Shown piece by piece: positions 1 to 9,958 of a stretch of 64,000 nucleotides of DNA. The stretch's first letter is position 1; each line of letters begins with the position of its first letter. The translations under genes were made by a program, and so were the position numbers. The DNA lies in assembly GCF_003065385.1 (NCBI RefSeq), contig NZ_CP023277.1:832829-896828 (forward strand), written 5' to 3'. Under the pieces are notes generated by a model, which was not told where the DNA came from, did no database searches, and worked only from the letters and a program-made list of their open reading frames with translations. This DNA comes from Polynucleobacter acidiphobus. GTDB taxonomy: Bacteria > Pseudomonadota > Gammaproteobacteria > Burkholderiales > Burkholderiaceae.

Positions 1-461
1 GGCGCATGCAAGAGGGCGAGTGGTTTCATGCGCTACTTGAACGGGTCACGCCTGCGCAATACCGAGTGGCGCAAGCCATTCCAGATGCTCAATTGCTTGC
101 AAATCGATTCGGTATGGATGAGACCAGTGCCCAGCGAACGATTGAACGTACTCGCTCCGTTTGCAATAGCCCTGAGTTGTTGCGATTCTTTGACCCCGCA
201 ATCTATTGCAATGCTTGGAATGAGCTTGATGTTGTATATGAAGAGCGGTGCTTGCGGATTGATCGCTTGGTTGAGTTTGAAAACGAGCTTGTTGTTTTGG
301 ATTACAAGCTCAGCATCCCTGAAAAAACCGATCCTCTTTATTCTCAATATCAGCTCCAGCTCGAGCGCTATTGCCAAGCGGTGCAGCGATTATTTCCAGA
401 CAAAAGGGTGCGCAGTCTGTTAATTGATGGGCAGGGCTACAGCACCGATTTACTAGCTTAG
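1..461 (+). CDS. RecB/AddA-type helicase-nuclease, C-terminal nuclease end (partial)
   Basis: The gene enters from the left edge, so only the last ~152 residues are visible and the start is outside the window. The visible part looks like the PD-(D/E)XK nuclease module that ends RecB/AddA-type UvrD helicases: an early histidine in GEWFHALLE, an acidic residue in LRIDRLVEFE, and the lysine motif VVLDYKLS. In the family this domain degrades DNA ends during double-strand break repair, after unwinding by the helicase part. The stop overlaps the stop region of the convergent ridA-like gene by 4 bp (458-461). Assignment to the superfamily is fairly safe; whether it is AddA-like or another subgroup cannot be told from this fragment. 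Confidence 0.72.
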   Translation, partial: RMQEGEWFHALLERVTPAQYRVAQAIPDAQLLANRFGMDETSAQRTIERTRSVCNSPELLRFFDPAIYCNAWNELDVVYEERCLRIDRLVEFENELVVLDYKLSIPEKTDPLYSQYQLQLERYCQAVQRLFPDKRVRSLLIDGQGYSTDLLA

Positions 462-913
462 ATCTCGACGATCATTTCAATTTCGACACAAGCCCCCAAG
501 GGGATTTGCGCAACCCCAAAAGCACTACGAGCATGTTTACCAATCTCACCAAATACTTCGACGATGAGTTCGGAACAACCATTCATTACTATATGCTGCT
601 CAGTGAACTCGGGGGTAGAGTTCACGAGACCCATCACCTTCACAACCCGACGAACTCGATCGAGCGAGCCAAGGTGGGCATTTAGAGTTGAGAGTAAATC
701 AATCGCGATACTTCGAGCAGCCAACTGGCCGGTGGCAGTGTCCATGTCGAGCCCCAATTTACCAACCCATGGTTTGCCATCGCGTTTGGCAATATGACCT
801 GATAAAAATACCTGATGACCAGTAGTAACCGCCATTACGTAGCCAGCTGCGGGTGCGCCAGGACTTACTAGGGTAATTCCTAGGTCGTTCAGTTTTTGGG
901 AAATCACGCTCAT
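458..913 (-). CDS. RidA (YjgF/YER057c/UK114) family protein
   Basis: A 151-residue protein with the RidA fold signature. The C-terminal block HARSAFGVAQIPLGACVEIE places Arg129 and Glu144 fifteen residues apart, the spacing of the catalytic Arg105/Glu120 pair in E. coli RidA. RidA proteins hydrolyse reactive enamine/imine intermediates such as 2-aminoacrylate. At 151 residues it is longer than the ~128-residue archetype; the extra length is N-terminal and in a central insertion, as in the YjgH-like branch, so the substrate is uncertain. It is convergent with the nuclease gene and divergent from the cytochrome genes. Confidence 0.85.
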   Translation of the reverse strand: MSVISQKLNDLGITLVSPGAPAAGYVMAVTTGHQVFLSGHIAKRDGKPWVGKLGLDMDTATGQLAARSIAIDLLSTLNAHLGSLDRVRRVVKVMGLVNSTPEFTEQHIVMNGCSELIVEVFGEIGKHARSAFGVAQIPLGACVEIEMIVEI

Positions 914-988
914 GAAACTCCTTCAAGGAACGGGGTTAAACACGAAATCATCCAACAAGCCTTTAGTATAGGGAGATGACAAAATTAC

Positions 989-1015
989 CTGACAATATTC
1001 GCTGTCCGCTATACT
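989..1015 (+). promoter_or_regulatory. candidate sigma70 promoter for the cytochrome c pair
   Basis: In the 145-bp gap between ridA-like and the first cytochrome gene, CTGACA (989-994) and TATACT (1010-1015) match the -35 and -10 boxes at five of six positions each. The spacer is 15 bp, on the short side. The start codon lies 44 bp downstream. This is by eye only; the rest of the gap shows nothing recognisable. Confidence 0.4.
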
Positions 1016-1058
1016 TCAGCCTACAAAATATCAACCATTTTGCAACACGATCACGCAT

Positions 1059-1421
1059 ATGAATAAAGCCATCGTTACTTCGCTCGGCGCTGCAGTATTC
1101 GCCGGTCTATTCTCAATCACCGCTCATGCCCAAGAGGTCAAAGGTTCTGCAAAAGCAGGAGAGGCCAAAGTCTGGCTTTGCGCAGGCTGTCATGCCATTA
1201 ATGATTACCGGGCTGACTGGCCCCAGGTTTATCGGGTTCCCAAGATCGGTGGCCAGAATGCAGATTACATTGTTGCCTCGCTAAAGGCTTACAAATCGGG
1301 TGAGCGCAAGCACCCAACCATGCGAGCAATTGCTGGAAGCTTGAACGATCAAGATATGGCTGACTTGGCTGCCTACTACTCGACTCAAACGCCAACCTCT
1401 CCCCGTAACCCCTTAAAGTAA
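1059..1421 (+). CDS. class I cytochrome c, periplasmic
   Basis: A 120-residue secreted cytochrome. Residues 1-24 form a signal peptide ending in AHA-Q. One covalent haem site is present, CAGCH (Cys41, Cys44, His45), and Met88 in the KHPTM segment is the likely distal iron ligand. The size and the Met near GERKHPTM resemble the small c4/c5-like electron carriers next to oxidases. It is followed 14 bp later by a second mono-haem cytochrome, so the pair probably forms one transcript ending at the hairpin at 1800. The redox partner is not identifiable from the window. Confidence 0.88.
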   Translation: MNKAIVTSLGAAVFAGLFSITAHAQEVKGSAKAGEAKVWLCAGCHAINDYRADWPQVYRVPKIGGQNADYIVASLKAYKSGERKHPTMRAIAGSLNDQDMADLAAYYSTQTPTSPRNPLK

Positions 1422-1435
1422 TTGGAATCGAGAAC

Positions 1436-1780
1436 ATGATGAAATCCGCTCTGATCCTATCCTTGTTAAGTGCCTCGATTGGGTTGGCCCATGCTGGTAA
1501 TGTTGCCAAGGGTAAAGAATTGGTTGAAAAGAACAATTGCGCCGCCTGCCATGGTGCTGGTCTCAAGGCCCCAGTAGCTCCGGCCTATCCAAAAATTGCG
1601 GGTCAATACCAAGACTACCTGTATTACGCATTGAAGTCCTACCAAGTAGACGGTAATTCTTTAGTGGGTCGCAACAATGCCATCATGCAATCGCAAGTGA
1701 AGCAATTTAGCGATAAAGATCTAAAGGATATGGCTGCTTATATTGCATCCATTCCTGGTGAGTTGATCGTAAAAAAATAG
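1436..1780 (+). CDS. class I cytochrome c, periplasmic
   Basis: A 114-residue secreted mono-haem cytochrome with a signal peptide of about 20 residues ending AHA-G, haem motif CAACH (Cys35, Cys38, His39) and a candidate axial Met84. It shares layout with the preceding cytochrome, including the GQ-x-YL-x-ALKSY helix typical of c4-type halves, which suggests the two arose by duplication or act as the two halves of a di-haem carrier. It has its own signal peptide and stop. An intrinsic terminator follows 20 bp downstream. Confidence 0.88.
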   Translation: MMKSALILSLLSASIGLAHAGNVAKGKELVEKNNCAACHGAGLKAPVAPAYPKIAGQYQDYLYYALKSYQVDGNSLVGRNNAIMQSQVKQFSDKDLKDMAAYIASIPGELIVKK

Positions 1781-1799
1781 ATCATCCCCAATCTCAAAG

Positions 1800-1826
1800 G
1801 CCTCCAATTCAACCTGGAGGCTTTTT
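1800..1826 (+). terminator. intrinsic terminator after the cytochrome pair
   Basis: A 7-bp perfect stem GCCTCCA / TGGAGGC (1800-1806 and 1815-1821) with an 8-nt loop is followed by five T residues (1822-1826). It ends the cytochrome transcript and touches the stop of the convergent gntR gene, whose 3' end is at 1825. Confidence 0.85.
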
Positions 1827-2463
1827 ATTTGGCAGCCTCCAAACCATGGGCGAGGTGAGTGCGCATCGCCTGTTCAGCAGCAACCGGATCGCGCTTCAGG
1901 AGGGCTTTTAGGATCTCACGGTGTTCACTTAATGACTGTTGCAGACGCCCTGAGCGTGATAACGAGTCTTTGCGTTGCAGTTTTAGAACCTTACGTAGAT
2001 CGTCAATCACGCTGGTCATCCAGGGATTGGCCGCAATCGCGATGATGCGCTCATGAAAGCGAACATTGATCTCGAAGAATAAATCGAGGTTGCGATCAGC
2101 CGCTGCCTTCTCAAGTCGCAAGTGCAGATCATCTAAGGTATTGAGATCACTTTCTTTTGCCTTGGTAGCAGCTTCTTTGGCAGCTTCACCCTCAAGCAAG
2201 GAGAGAACCGTAAAGATTTGCTCCAGATCGCCACGATTGACTTCGGTGACATAAGCGCCACGGCGCAGTTTCATGGTGATGAGGCCCTCAGCAGCCAACA
2301 CCTTAATAGCCTCGCGCATGGGGGTGCGGCTAATTCCAAATTCCTTGGCAAGGCTCTGTTCATCAATCCAAGCACCGGGGGCTAGTTCATGCGCAAAAAT
2401 ACGGCTACGCAGTTGGTCTGCTACCTCTTCATAGAGTGGGCGTGTTGAAAGTAATTTACTCAT
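1825..2463 (-). CDS. GntR family regulator, FCD subfamily
   Basis: A 212-residue transcription factor: winged helix at about residues 8-75 with the GntR signature GISRTPMREAIKVLAAEGL, then an all-helical FCD effector domain. His137, His181 and His203 fall where FCD proteins bind a metal; the usual fourth ligand Asp is replaced by Asn133. FCD regulators sense small carboxylic acids. It is divergent from methylmalonyl-CoA mutase across a 152-bp gap holding a large dyad, so control of the propionyl-CoA genes (and of itself) is likely but inferred. Confidence 0.88.
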   Translation of the reverse strand: MSKLLSTRPLYEEVADQLRSRIFAHELAPGAWIDEQSLAKEFGISRTPMREAIKVLAAEGLITMKLRRGAYVTEVNRGDLEQIFTVLSLLEGEAAKEAATKAKESDLNTLDDLHLRLEKAAADRNLDLFFEINVRFHERIIAIAANPWMTSVIDDLRKVLKLQRKDSLSRSGRLQQSLSEHREILKALLKRDPVAAEQAMRTHLAHGLEAAK

Positions 2464-2499
2464 GATCTCTGTAAGTCATTGTTTATTAATGATTTCACT

Positions 2500-2542
2500 G
2501 AATTGAAATACATTTATGAATTCATAATTATGTATCCAATTC
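2500..2542. promoter_or_regulatory. imperfect dyad, candidate operator between gntR and the mutase gene
   Basis: The perfect palindrome ATGAATTCAT (2516-2525) is flanked by ATACAT (2508-2513) and ATGTAT (2530-2535), and further out by GAATT (2500-2504) and AATTC (2538-2542). The arms are offset by 1-2 bp, so symmetry is not exact. It sits in the intergenic region where divergent promoters for gntR and the propionyl-CoA operon must lie. GntR operators usually read GT...AC, whereas the outer arms here read AC...GT, so binding by this GntR protein is only a guess. Confidence 0.45.
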
Positions 2543-2615
2543 TATGGACAAAACCAAAAAAGTCAAGCAAAATGAAGAAAATATCAATGCACATTCATGC
2601 ACATATGGGGCGCTT

Positions 2616-4793
2616 ATGACGAAGAACGCATCACAACCCAGCGGGCAGTGGCCAACTGCAGCCGATCAATCGCTTGAGCAATGGCAAAAGGCGGCAAGCA
2701 AATCAGCGCCGAATGGCAACCCGGATGCCTTGGGTTGGGATACTCCCGACGGAATCCATCTCAAAGCGCTCTATACCCAAAATGATCTTCAGGGCTTGCC
2801 TTATGTGAACTCGCTTCCTGGATTTGAGCCCTATCTGCGTGGACCACAGGCGACGATGTACGCGGTGCGCCCGTGGACCATCCGCCAATACGCCGGATTC
2901 TCTACGGCAGAAGAGTCCAACCGCTTCTATCGCAAAGCCCTTGAAGGAGGTGGTCAAGGGGTCTCGGTGGCATTTGATCTGGCTACGCATCGGGGCTACG
3001 ACTCGGACCATCCTCGGGTGGTGGGTGATGTGGGCAAAGCAGGGGTCGCAATTGATTCAGTGGAGGATATGAAGATCCTCTTTGATGGCATTCCCTTGGA
3101 CAAAATCTCAGTCTCGATGACCATGAATGGTGCCGTATTACCAGTCTTGGCAGGTTATATCGTGGCCGGTGAAGAGCAGGGAGTGAAGCAAGAGCAACTG
3201 AGTGGCACGATTCAGAACGATATTCTGAAAGAGTTCATGGTGCGCAACACCTATATCTACCCACCCGGACCCTCGATGCGCATTGTTGGTGACATCATTG
3301 AGTACACCGCAAAGAATATGCCCAAGTTCAACTCGATCTCGATCTCGGGCTATCACATGCAAGAGGCTGGAGCCAATCAAGCCCTGGAGCTCGCATTTAC
3401 ACTGGCCGATGGCAAGGAGTACGTCAAAACTGCCCTAGCCAAGGGTCTCGATGTGGATGAGTTTGCCGGCCGTCTGTCCTTCTTCTTTGCGATCGGTATG
3501 AACTTCTATCTTGAGGTTGCCAAACTGCGCGCTGCTCGTATCCTGTGGTGGCGCATCATGAAAGAGTTCAATCCTAAAAATCCAAAGTCATCGATGTTGC
3601 GCACCCATTGCCAAACTTCTGGCTGGTCGCTGACCGAGCAAGATCCCTATAACAACGTGGTGCGTACTACGATTGAAGCGATGGCCGCGGTCTTTGGTGG
3701 TACGCAATCCCTGCATACCAACTCATTTGATGAAGCGATTGCCTTGCCTTCGGAGATGTCCTCCCGAATTGCTCGCAACACCCAATTAATTTTGCAAGAA
3801 GAGACCCATATCACGAGCGTGGTTGACCCTTGGGCGGGATCGTTCATGATGGAGAAACTCACCCAAGAGATGGCGGATGCCGCCTGGGAAATTATTTTGG
3901 AAGTCGATCAGATGGGTGGCATGACCAAAGCTGTGGAAAGTGGTTGGGCCAAGTTAAAGATCGAGGCGGCTGCTGCACAAAAGCAAGCCAAGATCGATTC
4001 TGGATCGGATGTGATCGTGGGTGTCAACAAATACAAACTGCAAGAAGAGAGTTTGGTGGATGTCTTAGTCATCGATAACGACATGGTTCGCAATAATCAA
4101 ATTGCTCGCTTAAAGGACATCAAGGCCAAGCGCAATCAATCGCAGGTTGACAAAGCCTTAGCCGATTTAACCGCAGCAGCCGAGAACAACACGGGTAATT
4201 TATTGGATTTAGCGGTCAAAGCAATTCGTTTACGCGCAACGGTGGGCGAGGTGTCGGATGCTTTGGAGAAAGTCTACGGGCGCCACCGTGCCGATACACA
4301 AAAGGTGACCGGAGTGTACGCAGCCGCATACGATTCAGCCGAAGGATGGGAAAAACTCAAAGTCGAGATTGCTGAGTTTGCCAAAGAACATGGACGCCGT
4401 CCGCGGGTCATGATCGCGAAGCTTGGCCAGGATGGGCATGATCGCGGTGCCAAAGTGGTGGCCACTGCCTATGCTGATCTGGGCTTTGATGTTGATATGG
4501 GACCTTTATTTCAGACGCCTGAGGAGTGTGCGCGCCAAGCGATTGAAAACGATGTGCATGCTTTGGGGATCTCTACCCTAGCAGCGGGTCATAAGACCTT
4601 GGTCCCCGCGATTGTGGCGGAACTCAAAAAGCAAGGTGCCGACGACATCATTGTGTTTGTGGGTGGCGTCATTCCGCGTCAGGATTACGAGTTTTTGTAT
4701 GAGGCGGGTGTCAAAGGCATCTACGGACCCGGTACGCCGATCCCCGCATCCGCAAAAGACGTACTCGAGCAAATTCGGAATAACCTGCGCTAA
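2616..4793 (+). CDS. scpA: methylmalonyl-CoA mutase, adenosylcobalamin-dependent
   Basis: Interconverts methylmalonyl-CoA and succinyl-CoA with adenosylcobalamin. It is full length (725 residues from this start) with the substrate-binding TIM barrel first and the cobalamin domain last. The cobalamin motif D-x-H-x-x-G is at residues 606-611 (DGHDRG). The open frame reaches back to an ATG at 2544, but those 24 extra residues are Lys/Asn-rich, lack a ribosome site and would overlap the operator region. The ATG at 2616 follows GGGGCG and gives the family's usual length. It is first in an operon with meaB, pccB, pccA and a VOC gene. A single-chain enzyme (ScpA type), not the two-subunit MutA/MutB form. 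Confidence 0.95.
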   Translation: MTKNASQPSGQWPTAADQSLEQWQKAASKSAPNGNPDALGWDTPDGIHLKALYTQNDLQGLPYVNSLPGFEPYLRGPQATMYAVRPWTIRQYAGFSTAEESNRFYRKALEGGGQGVSVAFDLATHRGYDSDHPRVVGDVGKAGVAIDSVEDMKILFDGIPLDKISVSMTMNGAVLPVLAGYIVAGEEQGVKQEQLSGTIQNDILKEFMVRNTYIYPPGPSMRIVGDIIEYTAKNMPKFNSISISGYHMQEAGANQALELAFTLADGKEYVKTALAKGLDVDEFAGRLSFFFAIGMNFYLEVAKLRAARILWWRIMKEFNPKNPKSSMLRTHCQTSGWSLTEQDPYNNVVRTTIEAMAAVFGGTQSLHTNSFDEAIALPSEMSSRIARNTQLILQEETHITSVVDPWAGSFMMEKLTQEMADAAWEIILEVDQMGGMTKAVESGWAKLKIEAAAAQKQAKIDSGSDVIVGVNKYKLQEESLVDVLVIDNDMVRNNQIARLKDIKAKRNQSQVDKALADLTAAAENNTGNLLDLAVKAIRLRATVGEVSDALEKVYGRHRADTQKVTGVYAAAYDSAEGWEKLKVEIAEFAKEHGRRPRVMIAKLGQDGHDRGAKVVATAYADLGFDVDMGPLFQTPEECARQAIENDVHALGISTLAAGHKTLVPAIVAELKKQGADDIIVFVGGVIPRQDYEFLYEAGVKGIYGPGTPIPASAKDVLEQIRNNLR

Positions 4794-4802
4794 GCCCTCG
4801 CA

Positions 4803-5831
4803 ATGTCGAATGCCCCAAGCGATGAGCAGTTAGTGGCAGCCTTGCTCGGCAAGCCCTGTGCGGAACAACGTCGGGCATTGGCCAAAGCCATTACCTTGTT
4901 GGAGTCAACGCGCCTTGATCATCGCACGCGCGCCGATCAATTGCTTAACACCATCTTGCCACATACTGGGCAATCCTTTCGTCTCGGAATCTCAGGAGTA
5001 CCGGGGGTTGGTAAATCGACTTTAATTGAGAACTTAGGTCTTTACTTGATTTCCAAAGGTCATCGGGTTGCTGTCCTGGCAATTGATCCATCCTCAAGTT
5101 TGTCGGGTGGATCGATCTTGGGCGATAAGACCCGCATGGAACTACTGTCAGTTAATGAGAATGCCTTTATTCGTCCAAGCCCATCCTCTGGAACCTTAGG
5201 CGGTGTTGCCGAGCGCACCCGAGAGGTGATGCTCTTAGCGGAAGCTGCTGGGCATGATGTGGTGATTGTGGAGACCGTGGGGGTAGGGCAAAGCGAGATT
5301 GCGGTGGCTGGGATGACCGATCTCTTTATGTTGTTGCAACTCCCCAATGCCGGTGATGATCTGCAGGCGATTAAAAAAGGTGTGATGGAGATTGCGGATC
5401 TCATCGTGATTAATAAAGCGGATCTGGATCCGGATGCGGCCACCCGTGCCCAAGCATTTATTACGAGCTCCTTGCGCTTAATGGGGTTTCAGGGGAACCC
5501 AGATCACGTTGCTCATCATGCGGAGCAATGGCATCCCGTGGTGATGCAAATGAGTGCACTCCTTAATCAAGGCGTGGCGCAGTTATGGGATGAGATCACT
5601 CGCTTTCGGTCTCTTGAGACGAAGAATGGTCATCTACAAAAACGTCGTCGTCAGCAAGCCACTGCTTGGATGTGGGAGCGCATCGATAGCGCTCTCAAAA
5701 GTAATTTTAAGAACCATCCCGGAGTACAGCAGTTATTACCCGAACTCAGTGCCGCCGTGAATGAGGGCACGATCGCACCTTCTGTGGCAGCGCGTCGCTT
5801 ACTAGACGCGATGCAAACCGATATTCAATAG
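4803..5831 (+). CDS. meaB: methylmalonyl-CoA mutase-associated GTPase MeaB
   Basis: A 342-residue G3E-family GTPase of the MeaB/ArgK/MMAA group. The Walker A motif GVPGVGKS is at residues 65-72, the switch region reads [10 protein letters not shown], and NKADLD is the guanine-specificity motif. MeaB loads adenosylcobalamin onto the mutase and protects it from inactivation. The gene begins 9 bp after the mutase stop, which supports this partner. Length is typical. The name ArgK was used historically, but arginine transport is not supported by this context. Confidence 0.94.
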   Translation: MSNAPSDEQLVAALLGKPCAEQRRALAKAITLLESTRLDHRTRADQLLNTILPHTGQSFRLGISGVPGVGKSTLIENLGLYLISKGHRVAVLAIDPSSSLSGGSILGDKTRMELLSVNENAFIRPSPSSGTLGGVAERTREVMLLAEAAGHDVVIVETVGVGQSEIAVAGMTDLFMLLQLPNAGDDLQAIKKGVMEIADLIVINKADLDPDAATRAQAFITSSLRLMGFQGNPDHVAHHAEQWHPVVMQMSALLNQGVAQLWDEITRFRSLETKNGHLQKRRRQQATAWMWERIDSALKSNFKNHPGVQQLLPELSAAVNEGTIAPSVAARRLLDAMQTDIQ

Positions 5832-5839
5832 GAGTTTTT

Positions 5840-7372
5840 ATGCAAGACATTATTTCTCAATTGGAATCCAAGCGCGAGTTAGCGCGTCTCGGTGGTGGCC
5901 AAAAGCGCATTGCCGCTCAGCACGCCAAAGGCAAACTCACCGCACGGGAGCGGATCGAGCTGTTACTCGACGAAGACTCCTTCGAAGAGTGGGATATGTT
6001 TGTGGAGCATCGCTGTACGGATTTTGGGATGGCTGATCAAACCGTACCGAGCGATGGTGTCGTTACCGGTTACGGCATGATTAATGGCCGCTTGGTATTT
6101 GTGTTCTCGCAAGACTTCACAGTTCTGGGCGGCTCTTTATCCGAAGCCCATGCCGAGAAAATCTGCAAGATCATGGATCAGGCCATGAAAGTGGGTGCAC
6201 CCGTGATTGGACTGAATGACTCTGGTGGTGCACGCATTCAGGAAGGGGTCGCCTCGCTTGGCGGTTATGCGGAGATCTTCCAACGGAACGTATCCGCCTC
6301 AGGTGTGATCCCTCAAATCTCCTTGATTATGGGTCCTTGCGCAGGTGGGGCAGTGTACTCACCCGCATTGACGGATTTCATCTTCATGGTGAAAGACACC
6401 TCCTACATGTTTGTGACCGGACCCGAGGTTGTAAAGACCGTGACCCACGAAGATGTCACCGCAGAAGATTTGGGTGGCGCAAACACCCATTCCACCGTAT
6501 CGGGTGTTTGTGATCTAGCCTTTAATAACGATGTCGAAGCAATCATGATGCTGCGCCGTTTCTATAGTTATCTACCGCTCTCGAACAAAGAAAAGGCCCC
6601 TTTTCTGGGCGGTCTTGTCTGGTCGGATGAGCCTGATTACTCGCTCGATACATTGGTGCCGCTCAACCCCAATCAGCCGTATGACATGAAAGAGCTGATT
6701 CATAAGATTGTGGATGATGAAGACTTCTTCGAGTTGCAGCCCGACTATGCAAAGAACATCATTATTGGCTTTGCCCGCATTGGCGGCCAGACCGCGGGTA
6801 TTGTTGCCAATCAACCACTGGTACTCGCAGGGTGTCTGGATATCAAATCATCAATTAAAGCCGCTCGGTTTGTGCGTTTTTGTGATGCTTTCAATATCCC
6901 AGTGGTGACCTTGGTCGACGTGCCAGGCTTTATGCCAGGCACCGCCCAAGAGTACGGCGGCATTATTAAGCACGGTGCCAAGTTGCTCTATGCCTATGCC
7001 GATTGCACCGTTCCCAAAGTAACCTTAATTACGCGCAAAGCCTACGGTGGGGCCTACGATGTGATGGCATCAAAACATTTGCGTGGCGATGTGAACTTTG
7101 CCTGGCCATCGGCAGAGATTGCGGTGATGGGGCCCAAAGGTGCCGTTGAAATCATCTTCCGCGAAGAGAAAAATGATTCGCAAAAGATTGCTGAGCGTGA
7201 AGCAGAGTACAAAGCCAAGTTTGCAAACCCCTTTGTCGCCGGACGGCGTGGCTATATTGACGATGTGATCATGCCCCATGAATCACGCAAGCGCATTGCA
7301 CGATCACTCGCGATGTTGCAAGACAAGGATTTACAAAATCCGCCGCGTAAACACGGCAACATTCCTCTTTAA
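5840..7372 (+). CDS. pccB: propionyl-CoA carboxylase beta subunit (carboxyltransferase)
   Basis: A 510-residue acyl-CoA carboxyltransferase made of two crotonase-like halves. It transfers carboxyl from biotin to propionyl-CoA, giving (S)-methylmalonyl-CoA. Oxyanion-hole glycine segments are visible in [11 protein letters not shown] in the N-terminal half and in [11 protein letters not shown] in the C-terminal half. GGAG precedes the start and the gap to meaB is 8 bp. Position between the mutase genes and the biotin subunit argues for propionyl-CoA over acetyl-CoA as substrate, though specificity is not proven by sequence alone. Confidence 0.93.
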   Translation: MQDIISQLESKRELARLGGGQKRIAAQHAKGKLTARERIELLLDEDSFEEWDMFVEHRCTDFGMADQTVPSDGVVTGYGMINGRLVFVFSQDFTVLGGSLSEAHAEKICKIMDQAMKVGAPVIGLNDSGGARIQEGVASLGGYAEIFQRNVSASGVIPQISLIMGPCAGGAVYSPALTDFIFMVKDTSYMFVTGPEVVKTVTHEDVTAEDLGGANTHSTVSGVCDLAFNNDVEAIMMLRRFYSYLPLSNKEKAPFLGGLVWSDEPDYSLDTLVPLNPNQPYDMKELIHKIVDDEDFFELQPDYAKNIIIGFARIGGQTAGIVANQPLVLAGCLDIKSSIKAARFVRFCDAFNIPVVTLVDVPGFMPGTAQEYGGIIKHGAKLLYAYADCTVPKVTLITRKAYGGAYDVMASKHLRGDVNFAWPSAEIAVMGPKGAVEIIFREEKNDSQKIAEREAEYKAKFANPFVAGRRGYIDDVIMPHESRKRIARSLAMLQDKDLQNPPRKHGNIPL

Positions 7373-7394
7373 TCTAACCGACTAACGAATCACT

Positions 7395-9407
7395 ATGTTT
7401 AAGAAAATCTTAATTGCAAACCGCGGTGAAATTGCTTGCCGAGTGATGCTAACCGCTAAGCGGCTGGGGATACAAACGGTTGCGGTGTACTCCGAGGCAG
7501 ATGCTGAGGCCCGTCACGTTCGCATTGCCGATGAGGCCGTTTGCATTGGACCGCCACCATCACGCGAGTCCTACCTGCAAATGGATCGCATCATTGCGGC
7601 ATGTAAAGAAACAGGTGCGCAAGCAGTGCATCCAGGTTACGGGTTCTTATCTGAGAACGAAGAATTTGCCAAACGCGTTGAGGAAGAGGGCATTGTCTTT
7701 ATTGGCCCCAAATACCAATCGATTGCTGCGATGGGCGACAAGATTGCCTCCAAGAAGCTCGCTTTGGAGGCAAAGGTAAATACCATCCCCGGCCATAATG
7801 CCGCTATTGATGACCCACAGGCTGCAGTAAAAATTGCGCAGGGGATTGGTTACCCTGTGATGATCAAGGCCTCCGCCGGTGGTGGCGGCAAGGGATTGCG
7901 GGTTGCGTATAACGATCAAGAAACGGCCGAAGGCTTTGTGGCTTGCAAGAATGAAGCACTCAATAGTTTTGGAGATGACCGTGTCTTCATTGAGAAGTTT
8001 GTTGAAGAGCCGCGGCATATTGAGATCCAGATATTGGGCGATGCGCACGGCAATGTGGTGTATTTATGGGAGCGTGAGTGCTCGATCCAGCGCCGTCACC
8101 AAAAAGTCATCGAAGAGGCGCCATCCCCATTTTTAGATGACGCGACTCGTAAAGCCATGGGCGAACAGGCTGTGGCCTTAGCCAAAGCGGTTAACTACCA
8201 ATCAGCAGGAACTGTGGAGTTTGTGGTTGGTAAAGACAAGTCCTTCTACTTCTTAGAAATGAACACACGCTTGCAGGTTGAGCATCCGGTCACCGAATCT
8301 ATCACAGGACTTGATCTTGTGGAGCAAATGATACGAGTGGCTGCTGGTGAGAAGTTGGCATTTACCCAAAACCAAATTCCACGCAATGGCTGGGCGATGG
8401 AGTGCCGCATTAATGCGGAAGACCCATTACGTAACTTCCTGCCATCCACCGGACGCTTGGTGAAGTATCAGCCTCCGGCATCCAAAGATGGTGTGCGAGT
8501 TGATACGGGTGTATACGAGGGTGGTGAGATCCCGATGTATTACGACTCGATGATTGCAAAACTGATTACGCATGGTGCCAACCGCGAGGAGGCAATGAGC
8601 AAAATGCGCGGGGCGCTCAATGAGTTTGTGATTCGGGGGATTCATTCGAACATTCAGTTCCAATCCGCTTTATTACAACACCCACGCTTCCTCTCAGGCC
8701 AGTTTAATACTGGATTTATTGCGGAAGAGTTCCCCAAGGGATTTTTAAAAGGGTCGGTTGAGCCTAGTGACCCAAATCGTTTGCCGGCCTTGGCAAGTTT
8801 TGTGCACCGTCGGTATTTAGAGCGTGCCAAGTTGCTCGAGGGGCAGCTCTTAGGCCACGAAATGAAGATCACCCAAGAGTTTGTAGTGATGCATGGTGAC
8901 ACCTCTTACAACACCAGGATTGAGCAACGCGATCACGGTTACCAAATATCCGTCAAGGCCAATCAAGGCAAGCACACGATGACGGATTATTTCCTGGAGA
9001 GTGATTGGCAACCTGGTTCGATTCGACTGATCTATCGCTTAAACGATGGACCGACGGCATGTGCGCAAGTCGAGCGCCCAGGCTTGGGTTATGTGTTGAT
9101 GCAAGACGGCGTACATTTTGACTGTGTGGTCTTAAGTCCATTCGGGGCAGAGTTGCAACGCCGCATGCCATACAAGGCACCTCCTGATACATCAAAGTTA
9201 TTACTATCACCCATGCCCGGACTCTTAAGCAAATTGCATGTGGCTAAAGGGGATAAGGTCAGCGCCGGTCAGAAACTGGTGGTGATCGAGGCCATGAAAA
9301 TGGAGAACACGCTATTTGCTGCACAAGATGGCATCGTGGCTGATATCTGCGCCAGTGAAGGATCGAGTCTGGCGGTTGATCAAATTATTATTCAGTTTGC
9401 GAAGTGA
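7395..9407 (+). CDS. pccA: propionyl-CoA carboxylase alpha subunit (biotin carboxylase and carrier)
   Basis: A 670-residue protein. The first ~450 residues are an ATP-grasp biotin carboxylase (N-terminal [14 protein letters not shown]; glycine-rich ATP loop [10 protein letters not shown]). A linker of about 110 residues that would form the PCC BT-like domain follows, then a C-terminal biotinyl domain with AMKMEN; Lys635 is the biotin attachment site. It carboxylates its own biotin using ATP and bicarbonate, then hands over to PccB. It sits 22 bp behind pccB. Length and domain order match PCC alpha subunits. Confidence 0.94.
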   Translation: MFKKILIANRGEIACRVMLTAKRLGIQTVAVYSEADAEARHVRIADEAVCIGPPPSRESYLQMDRIIAACKETGAQAVHPGYGFLSENEEFAKRVEEEGIVFIGPKYQSIAAMGDKIASKKLALEAKVNTIPGHNAAIDDPQAAVKIAQGIGYPVMIKASAGGGGKGLRVAYNDQETAEGFVACKNEALNSFGDDRVFIEKFVEEPRHIEIQILGDAHGNVVYLWERECSIQRRHQKVIEEAPSPFLDDATRKAMGEQAVALAKAVNYQSAGTVEFVVGKDKSFYFLEMNTRLQVEHPVTESITGLDLVEQMIRVAAGEKLAFTQNQIPRNGWAMECRINAEDPLRNFLPSTGRLVKYQPPASKDGVRVDTGVYEGGEIPMYYDSMIAKLITHGANREEAMSKMRGALNEFVIRGIHSNIQFQSALLQHPRFLSGQFNTGFIAEEFPKGFLKGSVEPSDPNRLPALASFVHRRYLERAKLLEGQLLGHEMKITQEFVVMHGDTSYNTRIEQRDHGYQISVKANQGKHTMTDYFLESDWQPGSIRLIYRLNDGPTACAQVERPGLGYVLMQDGVHFDCVVLSPFGAELQRRMPYKAPPDTSKLLLSPMPGLLSKLHVAKGDKVSAGQKLVVIEAMKMENTLFAAQDGIVADICASEGSSLAVDQIIIQFAK

Positions 9408-9412
9408 TTACC

Positions 9413-9874
9413 ATGAGTCGACCATTCAAAATTCTGGGGGTTCAGCAAATTGCCATTGGCGGCACGGACAAGCAAAAACTAAAAGCCTTGTGGGTTGATC
9501 TTCTTGGCCTGCAATACAAAGATACCTTCGTATCCGAGCGCGAGAACGTCGATGAGGATATTTGTGCCATCGGTCGCGGCCCACACGAGGTTGAAATTGA
9601 TTTGATGCAACCATTTGATATCGAGAAAAAACCAGCTGTGCATCAAACGCCACTCAATCACATTGGTCTGTGGGTCGATGATTTGCCTAAGGCAGTGGAG
9701 TGGTTAACACAACGGGGTCTGCGATTTGCGCCCGGTGGGATTCGTAAGGGAGCAGCAGGTCACGACATTATTTTTGTTCACCCTAAAGCGAATGAGGAGT
9801 TCATGTTCTCGGGCGAAGGGGTTTTGATCGAACTGGTACAAGCGCCACCCGACGTAATTGCCGCATTGGCATAA
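9413..9874 (+). CDS. VOC-superfamily protein, possible methylmalonyl-CoA epimerase
   Basis: A 153-residue two-module vicinal-oxygen-chelate protein (glyoxalase/epimerase fold). Its place after pccA fits a methylmalonyl-CoA epimerase, the missing step between (S)- and (R)-methylmalonyl-CoA. The expected first metal ligand His is Gln here (Q12 in VQQIAIGG); the others would be Glu59/61, His83 in [10 protein letters not shown], and Glu140 in VLIELVQAP. That Q/E/H/E set resembles glyoxalase I, so a lactoylglutathione-lyase-like role is the alternative. A GTG at 9404 overlaps the pccA stop; the ATG at 9413 is preferred. Confidence 0.75.
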   Translation: MSRPFKILGVQQIAIGGTDKQKLKALWVDLLGLQYKDTFVSERENVDEDICAIGRGPHEVEIDLMQPFDIEKKPAVHQTPLNHIGLWVDDLPKAVEWLTQRGLRFAPGGIRKGAAGHDIIFVHPKANEEFMFSGEGVLIELVQAPPDVIAALA

Positions 9875-9958
9875 ACCCCAATTTGTGTGCAGTGCAACAA
9901 TTCAGGCATAATAGTCATCAATTTGTCATTTAATCCTTAAAACCGATTAGGAGTATTC

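Noticed and set aside
2544..2615. N-terminal 24-residue extension of methylmalonyl-CoA mutase
   Set aside because: No ribosome site, unusual Lys/Asn-rich composition and overlap with the operator region; ATG 2616 fits the family length.
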